From NCBI GenBank assembly GCA_035260725.1, contig DATFUR010000010.1, forward strand, positions 1-36,226: DNA of 36,226 nt, written 5' to 3'. The position numbers and the translations under genes are program-made. Positions 28,976 to 36,113 of this stretch are shown here, piece by piece. Within the stretch, counting starts at the first letter, position 1; each line of letters begins with the position of its first letter. Source of the DNA: DASRFS01 sp035260725 (GTDB lineage: Bacteria; Patescibacteriota; Microgenomatia; Levybacterales; UBA12049). Below the pieces are notes generated by a model. It had not been told where the DNA came from and did no database searches. It worked only from the letters and a program-made list of their open reading frames with translations.

Positions 28976-30462
28976 ATTTTCTCTGTCACTTTATATTCTA
29001 ACCTTTTTCCAAACATAAGTTGAGTATGAGAAAATATCGCGGGCAAAGTAGAGAGAAAAAATCCCGCAACAGGTAAAAGCAGAAACTCAAAGAGAAATAA
29101 AATCTTTCTAACCATAGACTTGTTATGTTTTGGGTTATTTCTAAAATCAATAATAATCATCGATGCGAGAGAAACCAAGCAAAGAGTCAGAATAAATCCG
29201 GCAAGCCGCGGTACGTTATAGCCAAGCGATGTTCTGGTAAAAACCGGATTAACAAAGGGCATTATGTTGGCCGCAATGGTGATTATGAACCAGTTGGCGG
29301 GCCAGAGAAAATGATCGAGCAAAACATTGTATAAAAGCAAAGTTTTTCTCCAGAAAGGAACTCCGGGTACAATAAACCACCATTTAATAAAAAGCGGATC
29401 ATCGGAGACTCCCCACGACCATCTTCTTTCCTGATCGTATTTGTTTTTAAGGCTATTTATTCTTCCTGCGGACAGAGGAGCGTCCATAGAAGTTCTTAGG
29501 AAAATTGGTTCTGCCCAAACATTTCCGTGGAGTTTGTAAAATGCTTTAAAGAAAATTCTGTAATCTTCCGGCACAACGTCGGTATCCCAGAATCCTATGT
29601 CTTTTAGCATTTTAAAAGAAAGGCTGTATGTTGAATTGGAGATAAGCTTGTCTTTCTGAATAAGAACACCGGTCCTCCAAAGGCTTCCAAAAAAAGAAAT
29701 AATTCTGGTTGGAGGAGGGACTTTCCAAAAATTGTTGTAGTAAACGGTGGCGGACTGCCAAAATTTGTGGTATCTCTTGTTATCTCTTAAAAATTCAAAA
29801 GCAAGATACGAAAAATATTGTGGATCAAAAATAGAATCTGCATCGGCGGTTGTTATAGTTGTATAATCCATATCTATTACACCCCTTTTTACTAAGTCTT
29901 TGTAAACTACTTTTGCCGCGTAAGATTGGTTTGAAGATTTTCCTTTTACTTCGCCTTCAATGTCCGGGTGGTAAGTCGTCAAAAATCCCCCAAATAATTT
30001 TCCGAATTGCGAAGTTAACTCTTTTGCCTTAACGCTGGCGTCTTTTTCTCTTTCTTCCATTGCCAAAACTACAAATATTTTCTTTGTTGGAAATGTTTGG
30101 AGAGCGAGGGCATTTATTGTCTCTTTTAACTTATAAATTGCTTCGGTGTAGTTAGGAATAATTATTACATGCGAAACCTTTTTATAGTTTTTGAATTTGC
30201 GGGTATTTTTTAACCAATCAATTTTTTCGGCTGTTTTTATTTTGTTGGAGGCAATGTACGAAGTTATAGCAAGAGAGAAGGATTTATATAACCAGTAAAC
30301 ATCAAAGAAAAGAATAAAATAAGCGATAAAATAGGGAACGAGCAAAGAGCCCCAGATAGGAGAGAGAATAATTGTCCACGAAAAAAATCCGGGTAGAATT
30401 TCCAAGAATCTCCTGGTTTTTATAGGATAGCGATCAAATACCTTCCCGAAAAAACTAGTCAT
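28972..30462 (-). CDS. Membrane-bound GT2 family glycosyltransferase
   Basis: A 496-residue processive-type GT2. Two N-terminal helices (about 25-70) are followed by a GT-A domain: VIIIPNYTEA, VVLAMEERE, GKSSNQSYAAK, then TTITTADADSIF holding the DxD-type acidic pair, VVPEDYRIFFKA with the ED catalytic base, and QERRWSWG, the Q/RxxRW-type motif of cellulose-synthase-like enzymes. C-terminal helices end the protein. Such enzymes polymerise or transfer sugars from nucleotide donors at the membrane. The acceptor may be the lipid-linked product of the WecA-like enzyme downstream; this is inferred from the operon. Six bases separate it from tatD. Confidence 0.87.
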   Translation of the reverse strand: MTSFFGKVFDRYPIKTRRFLEILPGFFSWTIILSPIWGSLLVPYFIAYFILFFDVYWLYKSFSLAITSYIASNKIKTAEKIDWLKNTRKFKNYKKVSHVIIIPNYTEAIYKLKETINALALQTFPTKKIFVVLAMEEREKDASVKAKELTSQFGKLFGGFLTTYHPDIEGEVKGKSSNQSYAAKVVYKDLVKRGVIDMDYTTITTADADSIFDPQYFSYLAFEFLRDNKRYHKFWQSATVYYNNFWKVPPPTRIISFFGSLWRTGVLIQKDKLISNSTYSLSFKMLKDIGFWDTDVVPEDYRIFFKAFYKLHGNVWAEPIFLRTSMDAPLSAGRINSLKNKYDQERRWSWGVSDDPLFIKWWFIVPGVPFWRKTLLLYNVLLDHFLWPANWFIITIAANIMPFVNPVFTRTSLGYNVPRLAGFILTLCLVSLASMIIIDFRNNPKHNKSMVRKILFLFEFLLLPVAGFFLSTLPAIFSHTQLMFGKRLEYKVTEKI

Positions 30463-30468
30463 AGAGGA

Positions 30469-31263
30469 TTAAATTTTAAAAATATGGCGCGCGTTTTGCG
30501 CTGTTTTTTCTTTAACTTCTTCAAAAGTTAAGCCTTTGGTTTTGGCCACAAATTCACCGACGATTATAACATAAGAAGGTAAGTTTCGCATTCCCCGATA
30601 GGGAACGGGAGGGAGGAATGGGCTGTCTGTTTCGGTGACTATTCGATCAATCGGCGCATATTTAACAAGTTCGGACAAAAGCGTATCTTCGCCACGGGCT
30701 ATTCCGTCGTAAGTTATGTTTCCGTCAAAACCTACATAAAACCCTAATTCCAAAACATTTTTCAAGTGTTCAATATTGCCTGACATGCAGTGGAACATTC
30801 CCGGAGGATTCAAAAGCTCGCTTTTATAGCTTTGTAGGATATCAATAATATCCGGGCCTGCCAACCGGTTGTGAATCTGCAGCGGTAACCTTAGTTTTAT
30901 AGAAAGTTCAACCTGTTTTATGAAAATATCTTTTTGGATTTTAGGTTCGACAATTCCGTTTGTCTTGTAGCTAAAATAATCGAGTCCTGTTTCACCTATT
31001 CCAACAACCTTAGGTTCTTTGGCGAGTTTCTCAAGTTTCTTTTCCCAGCCTGTTTCAACTTTATCCGCGTGATGGGGATGAACCCCGACAATAGCATATA
31101 AATTGTCATATTCTTTTGCTAACTCAATTGCTTTTTCCGAGGATTCAATCGAAGTTCCCGTATTTATAATAGTAGTAACGCCATCGTCGAAAGCTTTTTT
31201 AACAACTTCGTCTACGTTCTTTTCGAAACTATGGAAATTCAGATGGCAATGAACGTCAATCAT
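30469..31263 (-). CDS. tatD: TatD-family metal-dependent hydrolase
   Basis: A 264-residue amidohydrolase-fold enzyme from the ATG at 31263. MIDVHCHL (His5, His7), GVHPHHA, GIGETGLDYF with the metal-bridging Glu, LPLQIHNR, MFHCMSGN and TETDSPFLPP give the full TatD metal site. TatD proteins are Mg2+-dependent 3'-5' DNases linked to DNA repair and turnover. A TATAAT box six bases before this ATG rules out the start six codons upstream. It heads an operon that otherwise holds envelope glycosyltransferases, with which it has no obvious functional link. Confidence 0.92.
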   Translation of the reverse strand: MIDVHCHLNFHSFEKNVDEVVKKAFDDGVTTIINTGTSIESSEKAIELAKEYDNLYAIVGVHPHHADKVETGWEKKLEKLAKEPKVVGIGETGLDYFSYKTNGIVEPKIQKDIFIKQVELSIKLRLPLQIHNRLAGPDIIDILQSYKSELLNPPGMFHCMSGNIEHLKNVLELGFYVGFDGNITYDGIARGEDTLLSELVKYAPIDRIVTETDSPFLPPVPYRGMRNLPSYVIIVGEFVAKTKGLTFEEVKEKTAQNARHIFKI

Positions 31264-31269
31264 ATCTGT

Positions 31270-31275
31270 ATTATA
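31270..31275 (-). promoter_or_regulatory. -10 box of the tatD-glycan operon
   Basis: TATAAT on the minus strand, six bases before the tatD ATG, so the mRNA should be leaderless. No good -35 was found. Confidence 0.55.
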
Positions 31276-31360
31276 GTACATGAACTGTCTTACTTTTCTC
31301 TTTCTGTTTTATGTTTTTAATTTTCTCTTAAAAAAATAAGATTAGGGTGAAAGGAGAAGT

Positions 31361-31444
31361 ATGTTGTATATTCTTGGATGGTTGTTAGGAGTGCCTTTGA
31401 GCCTTCTGCTTCTTATCTGGTTGGTAACGCACGTTCTTCATTAG
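31361..31444 (+). CDS. 27-residue hydrophobic membrane peptide
   Basis: AAAGGAGAAGT precedes the ATG at 31361, a good Shine-Dalgarno site. The product (MLYILGWLLGVPLSLLLLIW, then LVTHVLH) is one membrane helix and nothing else. Tiny hydrophobic proteins of this type are often missed in annotation; I cannot name the family. It is divergent from tatD and its end lies six bases before the stop of the phosphodiester glycosidase gene on the other strand. A perfect inverted repeat covers both 3' ends. The strong start signal is the main evidence. Confidence 0.55.
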   Translation: MLYILGWLLGVPLSLLLLIWLVTHVLH

Positions 31445-31474
31445 AAGAATTATTTTCTAATGAATAAAAGTGCG
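31428..31474. terminator. Long inverted repeat covering two converging 3' ends
   Basis: TTCATTAGAA (31437-31446) and TTCTAATGAA (31455-31464) are a perfect 10-bp inverted repeat with an 8-base loop; outside them CGCAC (31428-31432) matches GTGCG (31470-31474). The structure includes the stop codon of the 27-residue gene and the last codons of the glycosidase gene. No long U-run follows, so it may act as a bidirectional end or mRNA-stability element. Confidence 0.5.
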
Positions 31475-32643
31475 TTGGGAATATTTCGGCCGGGACCCGC
31501 AACATAACTTCCGTTGAGCCATAAGGCAGTGGAGCCTCCCTGGTCAAGACCTAATGCGTTATCCATACCCATAGTTTTTAAAACCAAAGCGGCATTTGCC
31601 GAAGTCGCATTATAAATAATTCCTATATAAACCGCACTGCCTTTGTTGGCAACAAAAGTACGTGTCCCAACGTCATTGAGTTTTTGCTCGCTGCTTCCTC
31701 CGAACATATTATTTCCTCCCTGAATATAAAGCGGATGATTTGCTATGACGCCGTCGACCCCCGTATCCCGCCCCCAGTCCAATGATTGACCGCGAACACC
31801 CATGGTATTGCCCGTGAAGTAGACCAGTGGAACGGTAGAATATTTATTATTGTCGGAATTAAAATAAACTTTATTTTTGTTCATTAAAAGTGTGTCAAAA
31901 GAATTTGTTTTCCCGGCACAACTTGGATATTCGGCGGGACAGAAAAATCCTCCGTTAATTGCGGCGAAAGCGCCAGACCTCGCAGCATAAGTTCCAAGCG
32001 GTAAAACAGGGCAGTTATTTGTACAGGTTGCGTCCGACGCAGTGTCTATAACTACTCTTGTAGAGTTTAAATCTGCTGCTATTATGCCAACGTTAAAAGT
32101 TCCAGAGTCTATCTTTACCGCCTGATAACTGTACCCTGATCCCGGAGGAGTATTAGAAACCGTTGCCGCAACAGTCGGTCCAGCATTTGAGGTTGACGCG
32201 ATTGTTGTATATTTTTTCTGAATGTCGAAATTAAGAACAGTAAGTTTTGCAGAGGCAGAAGCATAATTAAGAGTCGCAAGGTCGTTTAAGATATCTGTAA
32301 ATTCTTTATCAATATCATCGGTAGTAATTTTTTGAGCCTTAAGATCTAGAATTTTTTCGTAAGCGCTAGCCGTTTTCTTGTAGCTGTCTTCTGTTTTTGC
32401 AATTTTATCTTTTAATTCTTGGTTAATTTTGTATTGGTCTTGGGTTTTTAATGCTTCCAATTCCGCGTTAACACTTTTAAGTTGCTGGTTAAGCAGGGAA
32501 TTTTCTGCTTTTCCTTGATTGAACTGAAAAAATAAGAAAAGAGTAGAAGTTAGAGACGAGAGCACAATAAAGATTAAAATAAAATTTACCGCGGTGAAGA
32601 AAGTTTTTAGAGGTATCAATTTTTTGGAAAGAAGTTTATCCAT
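31450..32643 (-). CDS. Membrane-anchored phosphodiester glycosidase (NAGPA-domain) protein
   Basis: A 397-residue protein: cytosolic basic start, one membrane helix (about 17-40), a coiled coil (about 46-110, KAENSLLNQQLKSVNAELEA onward), a Ser/Thr/Ala spacer (about 145-165), then a phosphodiester glycosidase domain (PF09992) to the end. That domain shows AAINGGFF, GVDGVIANHPLYIQGG, ALGLDQGGSTALWLNG and PGRNIPNALLF, all typical. In animals the related enzyme uncovers mannose-6-phosphate; bacterial members act on sugar phosphodiesters or exopolysaccharides. An outside enzyme that trims wall-linked glycans fits this envelope-rich neighbourhood. Four cysteines (TCTNNC, FFCPAEYPSC) could form disulfides. 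A TACAAT box lies eight bases before the ATG. Confidence 0.88.
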   Translation of the reverse strand: MDKLLSKKLIPLKTFFTAVNFILIFIVLSSLTSTLFLFFQFNQGKAENSLLNQQLKSVNAELEALKTQDQYKINQELKDKIAKTEDSYKKTASAYEKILDLKAQKITTDDIDKEFTDILNDLATLNYASASAKLTVLNFDIQKKYTTIASTSNAGPTVAATVSNTPPGSGYSYQAVKIDSGTFNVGIIAADLNSTRVVIDTASDATCTNNCPVLPLGTYAARSGAFAAINGGFFCPAEYPSCAGKTNSFDTLLMNKNKVYFNSDNNKYSTVPLVYFTGNTMGVRGQSLDWGRDTGVDGVIANHPLYIQGGNNMFGGSSEQKLNDVGTRTFVANKGSAVYIGIIYNATSANAALVLKTMGMDNALGLDQGGSTALWLNGSYVAGPGRNIPNALLFIRK

Positions 32644-32651
32644 CTGGAATT

Positions 32652-32657
32652 ATTGTA
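32652..32657 (-). promoter_or_regulatory. -10 box of the phosphodiester glycosidase gene
   Basis: TACAAT on the minus strand, eight bases before the ATG at 32643 and just after the metG stop. No clear -35. Confidence 0.4.
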
Positions 32658-32663
32658 ACAGAT

Positions 32664-34085
32664 TCAAATTCTCGGAAAAAGCGGAGCAGAAGCTTTAATT
32701 TTAGATCCGTTGAATTGCTTTATAATCTTTTCCGAAGTTCCCGGAAGATATACTCTCAAGGCATATGCAATTTTACAAAGAAAACCTGAATATGTAGTTA
32801 ATTCTTTTTGTAGTTTCTTTTTGTCTTCTATTTTCCAAGGCTCATGCCGAGTTATCCATCCATCGGTAAGTTTAATTTCGTCCCATATCATTGCCAATGC
32901 TTCGTTGAACTTAAAAACTTTCGTAAGAACTTCTACATCGAAAGAATTTCCAAATCCTTTTTGTTCATATTTATATGTGAAGTTAGCTGTTTCACATAGT
33001 TTTGTAATTCGGGCAACTAAGTTTCCTAAACCATTTGCTAAATCCGCATTGTAAGTCTCAATAAATTTCTTTTCCGAAAAGTCTCCATCTTCGAATGGTG
33101 AAATTTTTGAAAGTAAATAGTAACGGAGAGCGTCGGCGCCGTATTTATTTATCAGTTGAACAGGATCGATGACGTTGCCGATACTTTTGGACATCTTCTC
33201 TCCATTTATTGTTATATACTCGTGAACAAAAATTGTTTTTGGTAAGGCAAGTCCTGCGGAAAGCAAAAACGCCGGCCAATAAATCGCGTGGAATCTTAGA
33301 ATTCCTTTTCCAATAACATGCACATCTGCGGGCCACCATTTTTTATACTCTTCTTCGTTAGAACCGAATCCAATTCCTGACTGATAGATGTTTAGAGCAT
33401 CAAACCAAACATACATTCTTTGGGATGGGTCGCCCGGCACAGGAACTCCCCAATTTTTTGCGCGTTCATTGCTTCTAGAAATACTAATATCGTTTAGTCC
33501 TTGTTTTAAAAAGGCGAGAACTTCGTGCTTTCTATTTTCAGGAACAATTTTTATTTCGTTATTTTCGATTAGTTTTTTAATTTGGTTGGTATATTTTGAA
33601 AGTTTAAAAAAATAGTTTTCCTCGGAAACTTCCTCCAATTTTTTTCCGGGGTGTTCGAAACATTCTCCATTTTCATTCAGCTCGTCGTCTTCATAAAATA
33701 ACTCACAGCCGACGCAATATTTACCGGTGTACCCCTTTTTATAAATGTCGTGGAGGCAAAGTTCCCAAAGTTTTTGCGAAGCCTTGTGGTGTTGGGGTGA
33801 GCTTCCTTTTTGGAAAACATCAAAGGAAACGTTCAATTTTTCGCCTAAGTTCCTAAACAACTCGGCATTCTTGTCGATAAAAGTTTGGACAGGAACTCCT
33901 GCTTCCTCTGCCGCCTTTACATTTTTTATCGCATTTTCGTCGGACCCTGTGAGAAATTTTACTTCTTCTCCAACTAATCTGTGATATCTTGCCACGACAT
34001 CTGCCTGCACAAACTCCAAGGCGTGGCCTATGTGAGGTTTTGCATTAACGTAAGGAATTGCTGTTGTTATATAAAATTTGTTCAT
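32664..34085 (-). CDS. metG: Methionyl-tRNA synthetase
   Basis: A 473-residue class I synthetase. TTAIPYVNAKPHIGHALEF holds HIGH at 18-21, KMSKS is at 297-301, and a zinc knuckle is formed by CVGC (124-127) with Cys142 and possibly His145 in ECFEH. It charges tRNA-Met. It lacks the C-terminal tRNA-binding (EMAP-like) domain found in longer forms and ends with a short anticodon-binding helical domain. The start lies six bases after an extended -10 TGGTAAAAT, so translation is probably leaderless. Confidence 0.95.
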   Translation of the reverse strand: MNKFYITTAIPYVNAKPHIGHALEFVQADVVARYHRLVGEEVKFLTGSDENAIKNVKAAEEAGVPVQTFIDKNAELFRNLGEKLNVSFDVFQKGSSPQHHKASQKLWELCLHDIYKKGYTGKYCVGCELFYEDDELNENGECFEHPGKKLEEVSEENYFFKLSKYTNQIKKLIENNEIKIVPENRKHEVLAFLKQGLNDISISRSNERAKNWGVPVPGDPSQRMYVWFDALNIYQSGIGFGSNEEEYKKWWPADVHVIGKGILRFHAIYWPAFLLSAGLALPKTIFVHEYITINGEKMSKSIGNVIDPVQLINKYGADALRYYLLSKISPFEDGDFSEKKFIETYNADLANGLGNLVARITKLCETANFTYKYEQKGFGNSFDVEVLTKVFKFNEALAMIWDEIKLTDGWITRHEPWKIEDKKKLQKELTTYSGFLCKIAYALRVYLPGTSEKIIKQFNGSKIKASAPLFPRI

Positions 34086-34091
34086 GAGGCT

Positions 34092-34100
34092 ATTTTACCA
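34092..34100 (-). promoter_or_regulatory. Extended -10 promoter of metG
   Basis: Minus-strand TGGTAAAAT (34100-34092), six bases before the ATG at 34085. Confidence 0.5.
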
Positions 34101-34118
34101 GATTTACCCCTTGGAAGG

Positions 34119-35018
34119 TTAATAACTAAAAGAAAAAGGAGTATTTTCGAGAGGTATTTTGTCGGTTACCCGGCCCTGTGCATCGGCTATAACAACGACC
34201 TTTACAACATTTGCCTGGTTGTCTTTATTATAGAATTTAGTTTGTCTGTCTGTTCTGTCCTGGGTTCCAATAGTAAGATAGAACATTTCTCTTGTTAGTT
34301 TGGGAGCTTGCACTTTGACACTTTCCGAAAAAATCGCTGTATCGAGTTCCCAAATATCGTAATTGGATTCGGCTTTTTCGGGAGTGCTTGGCCTTGAAAA
34401 AACCATTATAAAGCCCCCATCGGGTATGGCGTCTCTAAGTAGACCAACGATATGTTTTTGAGGATTTTTAGGATCGCTTGGCCGAACATAATGTTCTACG
34501 GCCATTGCCGGAACGTTATTAATAAACTGGCTTAAGCCAGCATATTTCTTAAATCTTCCGGACCCGTCCAGGAAAGCGGAAAATCTTGAATCCGGAGACA
34601 TTAATTTTCCATTATAGAATCTAAATGTAGGTTTTCCTTCTTTAGGAAAGATAATTGTTTGACCCGGGAAATTTCTCTCTACAAACCCCTGAAGAAAGGT
34701 TTGATTCTTAACTACATCCGTTTCATTAATTTTTGTCGGAGAAGCGGCATCATAAACGTTTGGCCATACTTGAACATTTTCATTTCCGGCAGTTGATCTT
34801 AAATTTGTCAGTCTTTGGGAATATTGTTGGTCTATATCAAGAGCAAAAAAAGAATCAGCAGACGGAGTTTTTCCATCAGAGCTTTGAGGTTTTTTTGCAG
34901 TGTGTTGTTGCTGGGTAAATATCTCTATAGCTATAAGTGATCCAGCACCAGCAATACCAACTGCTAGGGGTAAGACTGTCTGCAATAAAAAATCTCTTCT
35001 GTTTTCTAAATCTCTCAC
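34119..35018 (-). CDS. Uncharacterised exported protein with twin-arginine-like signal
   Basis: A GTG at 35018 follows an extended -10 (TGGTATAAT) by six bases, which fixes the start; the frame continues upstream to an ATG at 35066 but that would run through the promoter. The 299-residue product begins MRDLENRRDFLLQTVLPLAV, with NRRDFL matching the Tat motif (S/T)RRxFL, then a hydrophobic stretch (GIAGAGSLIAIEIF). The rest is a soluble domain with DNVQVWPNVYDAA-type segments, IIFPKEGKPTFRFYNGKL and a beta-rich C-terminus (NVVKVVVIADAQGRV). No family is recognised. The hydrophobic segment could also be a simple membrane anchor. Start and export signal are better supported than any function. 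Confidence 0.7.
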   Translation of the reverse strand: MRDLENRRDFLLQTVLPLAVGIAGAGSLIAIEIFTQQQHTAKKPQSSDGKTPSADSFFALDIDQQYSQRLTNLRSTAGNENVQVWPNVYDAASPTKINETDVVKNQTFLQGFVERNFPGQTIIFPKEGKPTFRFYNGKLMSPDSRFSAFLDGSGRFKKYAGLSQFINNVPAMAVEHYVRPSDPKNPQKHIVGLLRDAIPDGGFIMVFSRPSTPEKAESNYDIWELDTAIFSESVKVQAPKLTREMFYLTIGTQDRTDRQTKFYNKDNQANVVKVVVIADAQGRVTDKIPLENTPFSFSY

Positions 35019-35024
35019 GGGCGG

Positions 35025-35033
35025 ATTATACCA
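35025..35033 (-). promoter_or_regulatory. Extended -10 promoter upstream of the GTG start
   Basis: Minus-strand TGGTATAAT (35033-35025), six bases before GTG at 35018. It lies before the end of the next gene, so it adds an internal start to the operon. Confidence 0.6.
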
Positions 35034-35037
35034 CTTT

Positions 35038-35373
35038 TTACCTTTTTCTTCGAAAAAGAAGCTCAAACGTTACAAAAAGAGCCAAAATAAGAATAGCAAA
35101 AAACGGATGAGTGAGCTTGTTAAATCTTAAAATTAAATAAAGAGTTGCAAATATACTTATAAAAAATCCTCGGCGCTGATTGTTAAAAAGAAAAGTAAAA
35201 AATTCATAAATCGCAATAAAAAACAGGACAAAAAAAGCAGGAAGCGGGGGAAGCGAAAAGTTGAAAACGGAAAAATTTTTATCGGGGGAAAAATTTAAGA
35301 CAAAATAGATCAATATTCCAAAAAATGCCAGACTTACAGCCAAACCTAAAAAATTTCTTCTATTTCTTCTCAT
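35038..35373 (-). CDS. Small polytopic membrane protein
   Basis: A 111-residue protein with four hydrophobic helices (about 9-27, 41-62, 68-82 and 88-106) and basic ends (MRRNRRNF, FRRKR). The N-terminal NRRNFLG looks like a twin-arginine motif but the many helices argue for ordinary membrane insertion. No family is recognised. It overlaps the upstream gene by four bases and ends 19 bases before the start of the next, so it is in the same operon. Confidence 0.65.
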   Translation of the reverse strand: MRRNRRNFLGLAVSLAFFGILIYFVLNFSPDKNFSVFNFSLPPLPAFFVLFFIAIYEFFTFLFNNQRRGFFISIFATLYLILRFNKLTHPFFAILILALFVTFELLFRRKR

Positions 35374-36008
35374 TTTCTTTGTTCCGGTACCATAAGAATT
35401 TTTGCTCTAATTTGTTGTAATTTAAGAGGGTCATCGGGAAGATTTATTGATAAATTACCGATATATGGAAGTGGCGCTAGAGGTCCTGTGTCTAAAGGAT
35501 AAAAACTATTAAAGTGAATTGCCAGAGCATCTCTTATAAAATCCTCGGACGGGTTTGACTCGAAGGATAGATTGTTGGGAAAAAAAAGTTGGAGTCGAAG
35601 TCTTCTTACAAGGTCTAGATGTTCAGCGTTTAAAGAATAATCTTCACTTCTAATTGTAAGCCAAAGAGGGGAACTTTCAATAGCTCCACTTTCCTGGATA
35701 GTTTTTTTTTCTCTCTCTTGTGAGTTAAAATCTTGCTCGTCAATTATGTATCCTGATTCGGGATCAAAAGGAGTTATGGGTGTAGTGGAGTCTTCCTCTG
35801 AGCTGTCTGTCTTATCATAATTAAAAGCATCTGGAGTTAGTTCTATTTCTGGAAGAAATTCCGTTCTGAGGAGAAATTTAGACTTATATCCAGCATCTCT
35901 AAAGGGAGAATTATACTTTTTAAACAGAGAATCAAATAATCCAAACTCTTTCCCTAGTAAAACTATGTTGGGATTACCTTCCGAATGTTCTGGTGGGCGT
36001 GTATCCAT
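35370..36008 (-). CDS. Uncharacterised 212-residue soluble protein
   Basis: From the ATG at 36008, set by a TATAAT box six bases upstream, the product is 212 residues without membrane helix or signal. It has an acidic, Ser/Thr-rich middle (about 75-100, SSEEDSTTPITPFDPESG) between two more ordered parts; the C-terminal part holds NAEHLDLVRRLRLQLFFPNN and LPYIGNLSINLPDDPLKLQQ. I recognise no family. The promoter interlocks with that of hrcA on the other strand, so expression might be linked to the heat-shock circuit. Confidence 0.65.
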   Translation of the reverse strand: MDTRPPEHSEGNPNIVLLGKEFGLFDSLFKKYNSPFRDAGYKSKFLLRTEFLPEIELTPDAFNYDKTDSSEEDSTTPITPFDPESGYIIDEQDFNSQEREKKTIQESGAIESSPLWLTIRSEDYSLNAEHLDLVRRLRLQLFFPNNLSFESNPSEDFIRDALAIHFNSFYPLDTGPLAPLPYIGNLSINLPDDPLKLQQIRAKILMVPEQRK

Positions 36009-36014
36009 AATTGA

Positions 36015-36020
36015 ATTATA
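36015..36020 (-). promoter_or_regulatory. -10 box of the 212-residue gene
   Basis: TATAAT on the minus strand, six bases before the ATG at 36008. No good -35 is visible; the region also holds the hrcA -35 on the other strand. Confidence 0.5.
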
Positions 36021-36031
36021 CAACAAACCTC

Positions 36032-36060
36032 TTGACAACACTTGGCAGTCATGGTAGGAT
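36032..36060 (+). promoter_or_regulatory. hrcA promoter
   Basis: TTGACA (36032-36037), 17-base spacer, TAGGAT (36055-36060). The spacer holds the left arm of a CIRCE-like dyad, so HrcA would block its own promoter. The predicted leader is about 47 nt. Confidence 0.65.
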
Positions 36061-36069
36061 GAGTGCTAA
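36042..36069. promoter_or_regulatory. CIRCE-like operator of hrcA
   Basis: TTGGCAGTC (36042-36050), ten bases, GAGTGCTAA (36061-36069). The right arm is a perfect CIRCE half-site and the left is 7/9, but the spacer is ten rather than nine bases. Both left arms in this window share the same change to GCAGTC. Confidence 0.65.
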
Positions 36070-36070
36070 T

Positions 36071-36098
36071 CCCTTCGACAGGCTCAGGACAAGCCTCT
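36071..36098 (+). repeat. Dispersed GC-rich repeat in the hrcA leader, copy 2
   Basis: CCCTTCGACAGGCTCAGGAC and then AAGCCTCT, matching the FemABX copy at 6961-6988 at 22 of the first 24 bases. AGGCT and AGCCT within it can form a 5-bp hairpin in the transcript. It lies between operator and start codon. Confidence 0.7.
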
Positions 36099-36113
36099 TA
36101 GGCAGGATTTCGT

